The translations under genes were made by a program, and so were the position numbers. The notes under the pieces are model-generated. The model was not told the DNA's origin, did not search any database, and saw only the letters and a list, made by a program, of their open reading frames with translations. From assembly GCA_050084515.1 (NCBI GenBank), contig CM114271.1:65720001-65784000 (forward strand): a stretch of DNA of 64,000 bases, in the 5' to 3' direction. Shown here piece by piece: positions 61,501-64,000 of this stretch; the first letter of the stretch is position 1, and every line of letters starts with the position of its first letter. This DNA is from Blasia pusilla (lineage: Eukaryota > Marchantiophyta > Marchantiopsida > Blasiales).

Positions 61501-63566
61501 TTGGTTGCACATATTTATTCAATAGGCTTTGGATAGACATGAGACCGTGTGACGGATCTCGAATTCAGTTTAAGCGGAAAAGTTGAACAATTATGGCTCG
61601 GTTGCGAACGAATCGCAGGACTGGAGTATCTGCACACGTTCTGCAACCCCCCCATTATTCACCGTGACGTGAAGCCCAGCAACATCCTCTTGGACGACAA
61701 GCTCATGGCCAAAGTGGCGGACTTCGGAATGTCCAAATGTGCACCTGAAGAAACCCGAACAGGTTTCTCGACGGCTGTGAAGGGTACCTTCGGGTATCTC
61801 GATCCTGAGTAATGATCACGCAACCTTTTTCCCCGCGTCTATGTTCTATTATTTGAAGTTTTTTTTCCTTGAAGATTTTCAAACTCTCACATTGTGGATA
61901 TTTAGCGGGAATTCACTCTCTGGGTGTCTATATGCATGTGTTCATTTTTTCTTGACGATTTTCATATCCTCGCTGTGGGAATATTTAGGTGGCTTACACC
62001 ATGTCTAAGAGTTCGATTCTTTATGAGATTAAAAAAAATCCACGTGAAAGTCATGAAGAGTCTGAGACTACTGCTTTCACTTTCAGATAAAATGAAACTC
62101 ATTTGTAAGAAAAATCAAACGACCTAGCCGTAAAAGCTATCTTTCTTGATGTAGAAAATTATCTCTAACAAGAATTTTACTAAAAAGTAGGTTACTGATA
62201 TGGCAATGGAGGCTATGTTTCTTAGAACTTTAGATTTACCTCATGGGGTACATGCACTTGAAAACTAAATTTTTATGCGATGTGACGCATGTGGGTTTGA
62301 ATATGGATTGTGTAGCAGTAAATGATAGTTCCTCACATGTGGCTCATCATTGCATGCAGATACCTTTCAGGGTGGAGGTTGACGACAAAGAGCGATGTGT
62401 ACAGCTTTGGAATCGTTCTTCTGGAGCTGATCACGGGTCGCAAGCCAACTGCAGTGATCCACTTCGCAGATGGTACCCAGGGCCAATTCATGAGTTGGGT
62501 AAGAACACTATCCTTCTCCCGACTTTCCAATGGCGCACTGTCCTTTGATCGGATCCTCACTTTTATGAGCTGGATCACCACGAGCACCACGTGAATTAAT
62601 TCCTCGACACTTTCAAACCCTAGTCCGAAATCCTAGGCCTGCGCAGGCAGCCAATTCGCATTTAACGCTTTGATAAACCTCAATGCCAAGCAATTCATGA
62701 ATATGGATGGGTCTTCTGAGACCAACGCCACGATTATACTCTGAAAACTAATGAGTAGTGCGTGTGTCTGTTATGGGGTTTGTCCTGTGCGTGTGCTCGG
62801 TTACTGGTTACTGCCACTAGTCTACGTACGATAAATTCTGGGGCTTTGCAATTGGAACGTCTAGGTAGTCTCATCTCGTCCCAGCTCGGTAAAATATATT
62901 TTCAACTCCAAATACCTCCAGTAGATCTAGAGAGAATCCTTGACCAAGAAGCTGCAACCTGAACGTCATGAATTGTCTCCAGTTGCAGATTGATGTAGAG
63001 GTGAAGAGATAGATGAAGTGTAATATGTAGACTTCATGAATGGAACATGTGTGAATGTGTAGGTGTAGGGGTTCCTTGTATACTACAAAACGAATTGAGT
63101 TCGTTTGTTGGCGCAATTAGCAATAAGGTCCAGGATAACGGAGGAATGTCTGTTTGGGATGTGCTCAGTGTGACCAATACATTCGTAAAATTCATTGCTT
63201 GTGCAGACGAGGACCGCACAGCGAAATGGTGATGTTCTTTCGATCGTAGACCCGGATCTGAATGAGAAGTTCAACACTGATGCATTGTGGAAGGTAGCAG
63301 AGCTCGCATGGGGAGCTGTGGAAACGCAAGGCTCCAACAGACCGGACATGGGGGAGATAGTGCGAGGATTGATGGAAGCAATTCAGATGGAGTTGTCAGA
63401 TTTTGACACGGGAACCGATACTTTGGGTCAACACGAACAGGATGATCGTGAGTACGAGTCTTCTCGAGCATCTTACTCCTCCACTGCCCCATTGAAAACA
63501 CAGGCCAGCTATTCTTCCATCCCTTCCCTGGACTCAGAGACGATCCGGCACCACCAGCCAAGGTAG
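52527..63566 (+). CDS. Malectin-like LRR receptor kinase (LRR-I/SYMRK-like architecture), complete
   Basis: The 15 exons are 52527-52620, 53873-54419, 55384-55916, 56619-56742, 57220-57291, 57618-57686, 57945-58016, 58263-58343, 58944-59203, 59754-59974, 60882-61008, 61386-61454, 61619-61808, 62360-62498 and 63207-63566. All have GT-AG and agreeing phases, giving 985 residues. In order: a signal peptide (1-29, ending APASA), a malectin-like domain (about 32-390, opening GFLTISCG, with [11 protein letters not shown]), a GDPC motif near 410, about four LRRs in single exons of 69-81 bp, one transmembrane helix (about 572-597), then a kinase with Gly loop GQGSFG (654-659), Lys675, HRD 771-773 and DFG 791-793. 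It is an RD kinase with all catalytic residues, so probably active at the plasma membrane, sensing an extracellular ligand. The tail after the kinase is Ser/Thr-rich. The ligand and exact orthologue cannot be told from sequence. Confidence 0.9.
59204..59229 (+). repeat. (GTCA)n microsatellite at a splice donor of the receptor kinase
   Basis: Directly after exon 9 (AACGGAG) come gtcagtcagtcagtcagtca units, so the GTCAGT donor is followed by several identical donor-like hexamers at 4-base steps. Use of a downstream one would shift the frame between transmembrane and kinase segments. Confidence 0.7.
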
Positions 63567-64000
63567 AGCACTTCATTCTGGTCCCGGCAGTTTCCAGTCC
63601 ACACATCCCCTCTTTCCATTGCAACTGAATCTCCAGAAACACCGCCCGGATCAGATCGATCCACACATCAAAGCCCAGCCCAGCCCAACGAGGGATCATG
63701 AAGCGTCCAAGATGTTGACAGCCGGCCCCAAGAGCTTTAGACCCATGAACTTCGATTCATCAAACTTGGTCAGATCTTCCCTCTCGAGGCTCTGGATAGA
63801 TAGCTTTGGTCTTGCTGGGCCCAACTTCATATCCACCGCAGGAAAGGGGTTCATCTGATATTTATCGAGAGGGCGGATTGGTCCCTGGCCGATGCCAAGA
63901 ATTGGGTCGATTTGAGACTGTGTCCGTTCATATGAGTGATCAATACTCTGTCACCTTCAGGACTGTGAAAGCTTTTCCATGGATTTTCGGAATTCATACC
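63567..64000. other. 3' flank of the receptor kinase
   Basis: The stretch follows the stop at 63564-63566. I see no AATAAA and no further gene; a short open frame at 63619-63858 has no recognisable content and probably lies in the 3' UTR or spacer. Confidence 0.35.

Noticed and set aside
1-64000. tRNA or rRNA genes
   Set aside because: I saw no box A/box B pair with a cloverleaf and no conserved rRNA blocks, although a full structural scan was not possible by eye.

Overview
The window is nuclear DNA of a land plant. The evidence is a malectin-like LRR receptor kinase split over 15 exons, two plant-type Copia retrotransposons with initiator-tRNA(Met) primer sites, a MULE-type transposase with a SWIM zinc finger, and canonical GT-AG introns of a few hundred bases. 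The base composition, the intron sizes and a ParB/DNA-methyltransferase-like mobile gene would fit a non-seed plant such as a liverwort or moss, but I cannot fix the species. All multi-exon models were built by hand from splice signals and reading-phase agreement.

Layout. (1) 0-4.6 kb: one convincing minus-strand exon (736-1204) of an unknown gene, then about 3.4 kb with nothing firm. (2) 4.65-18.5 kb, plus strand: one large gene of unknown function that I assemble from 13 phase-compatible exons (about 2558 codons). It is rich in proline, acidic residues and low-complexity sequence, and was built by repeated tandem exon duplication, including a nearly identical 441-bp exon-plus-intron unit repeated four times. 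(3) 19.2-23.4 kb: Copia-1 on the minus strand, truncated, with a telomere-like tract in its LTR. (4) 23.4-41.4 kb: a mosaic mobile region with two long inverted arms around a core. The core holds a decayed MULE/SWIM transposase (29.6-32.6 kb, minus) transcribed away from a decayed gene (33.9-38.8 kb, plus). That second gene seems to encode a K/E-rich N-terminus, a ParB-like DGNHR-type segment and a beta-class amino-methyltransferase-like domain. About 50 copies of a 25-27 bp palindrome (consensus GCAACCCGTCGG-n-CCGACGGGTTGC) lie in introns and spacers of this region and, as far as I can see, nowhere else in the window. (5) 41.7-48.1 kb: a degenerate satellite with a period of about 150 bp, split by Copia-2 (42,847-47,680, complete LTRs, TSD GAACT). 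(6) 48.1-52.1 kb: no supported gene. (7) 52.5-63.6 kb, plus strand: a complete receptor kinase (985 aa, 15 exons) with signal peptide, malectin-like ectodomain, GDPC motif, LRRs, transmembrane helix and an intact RD kinase.

The strongest candidate for something undescribed is region 4: a eukaryotic transposon-like unit combining a MULE transposase, a bacterial/phage-style ParB-methyltransferase fusion and a dense family of covarying palindromes. The copies here are broken by TAG stops and frameshifts, so this locus is a relic.
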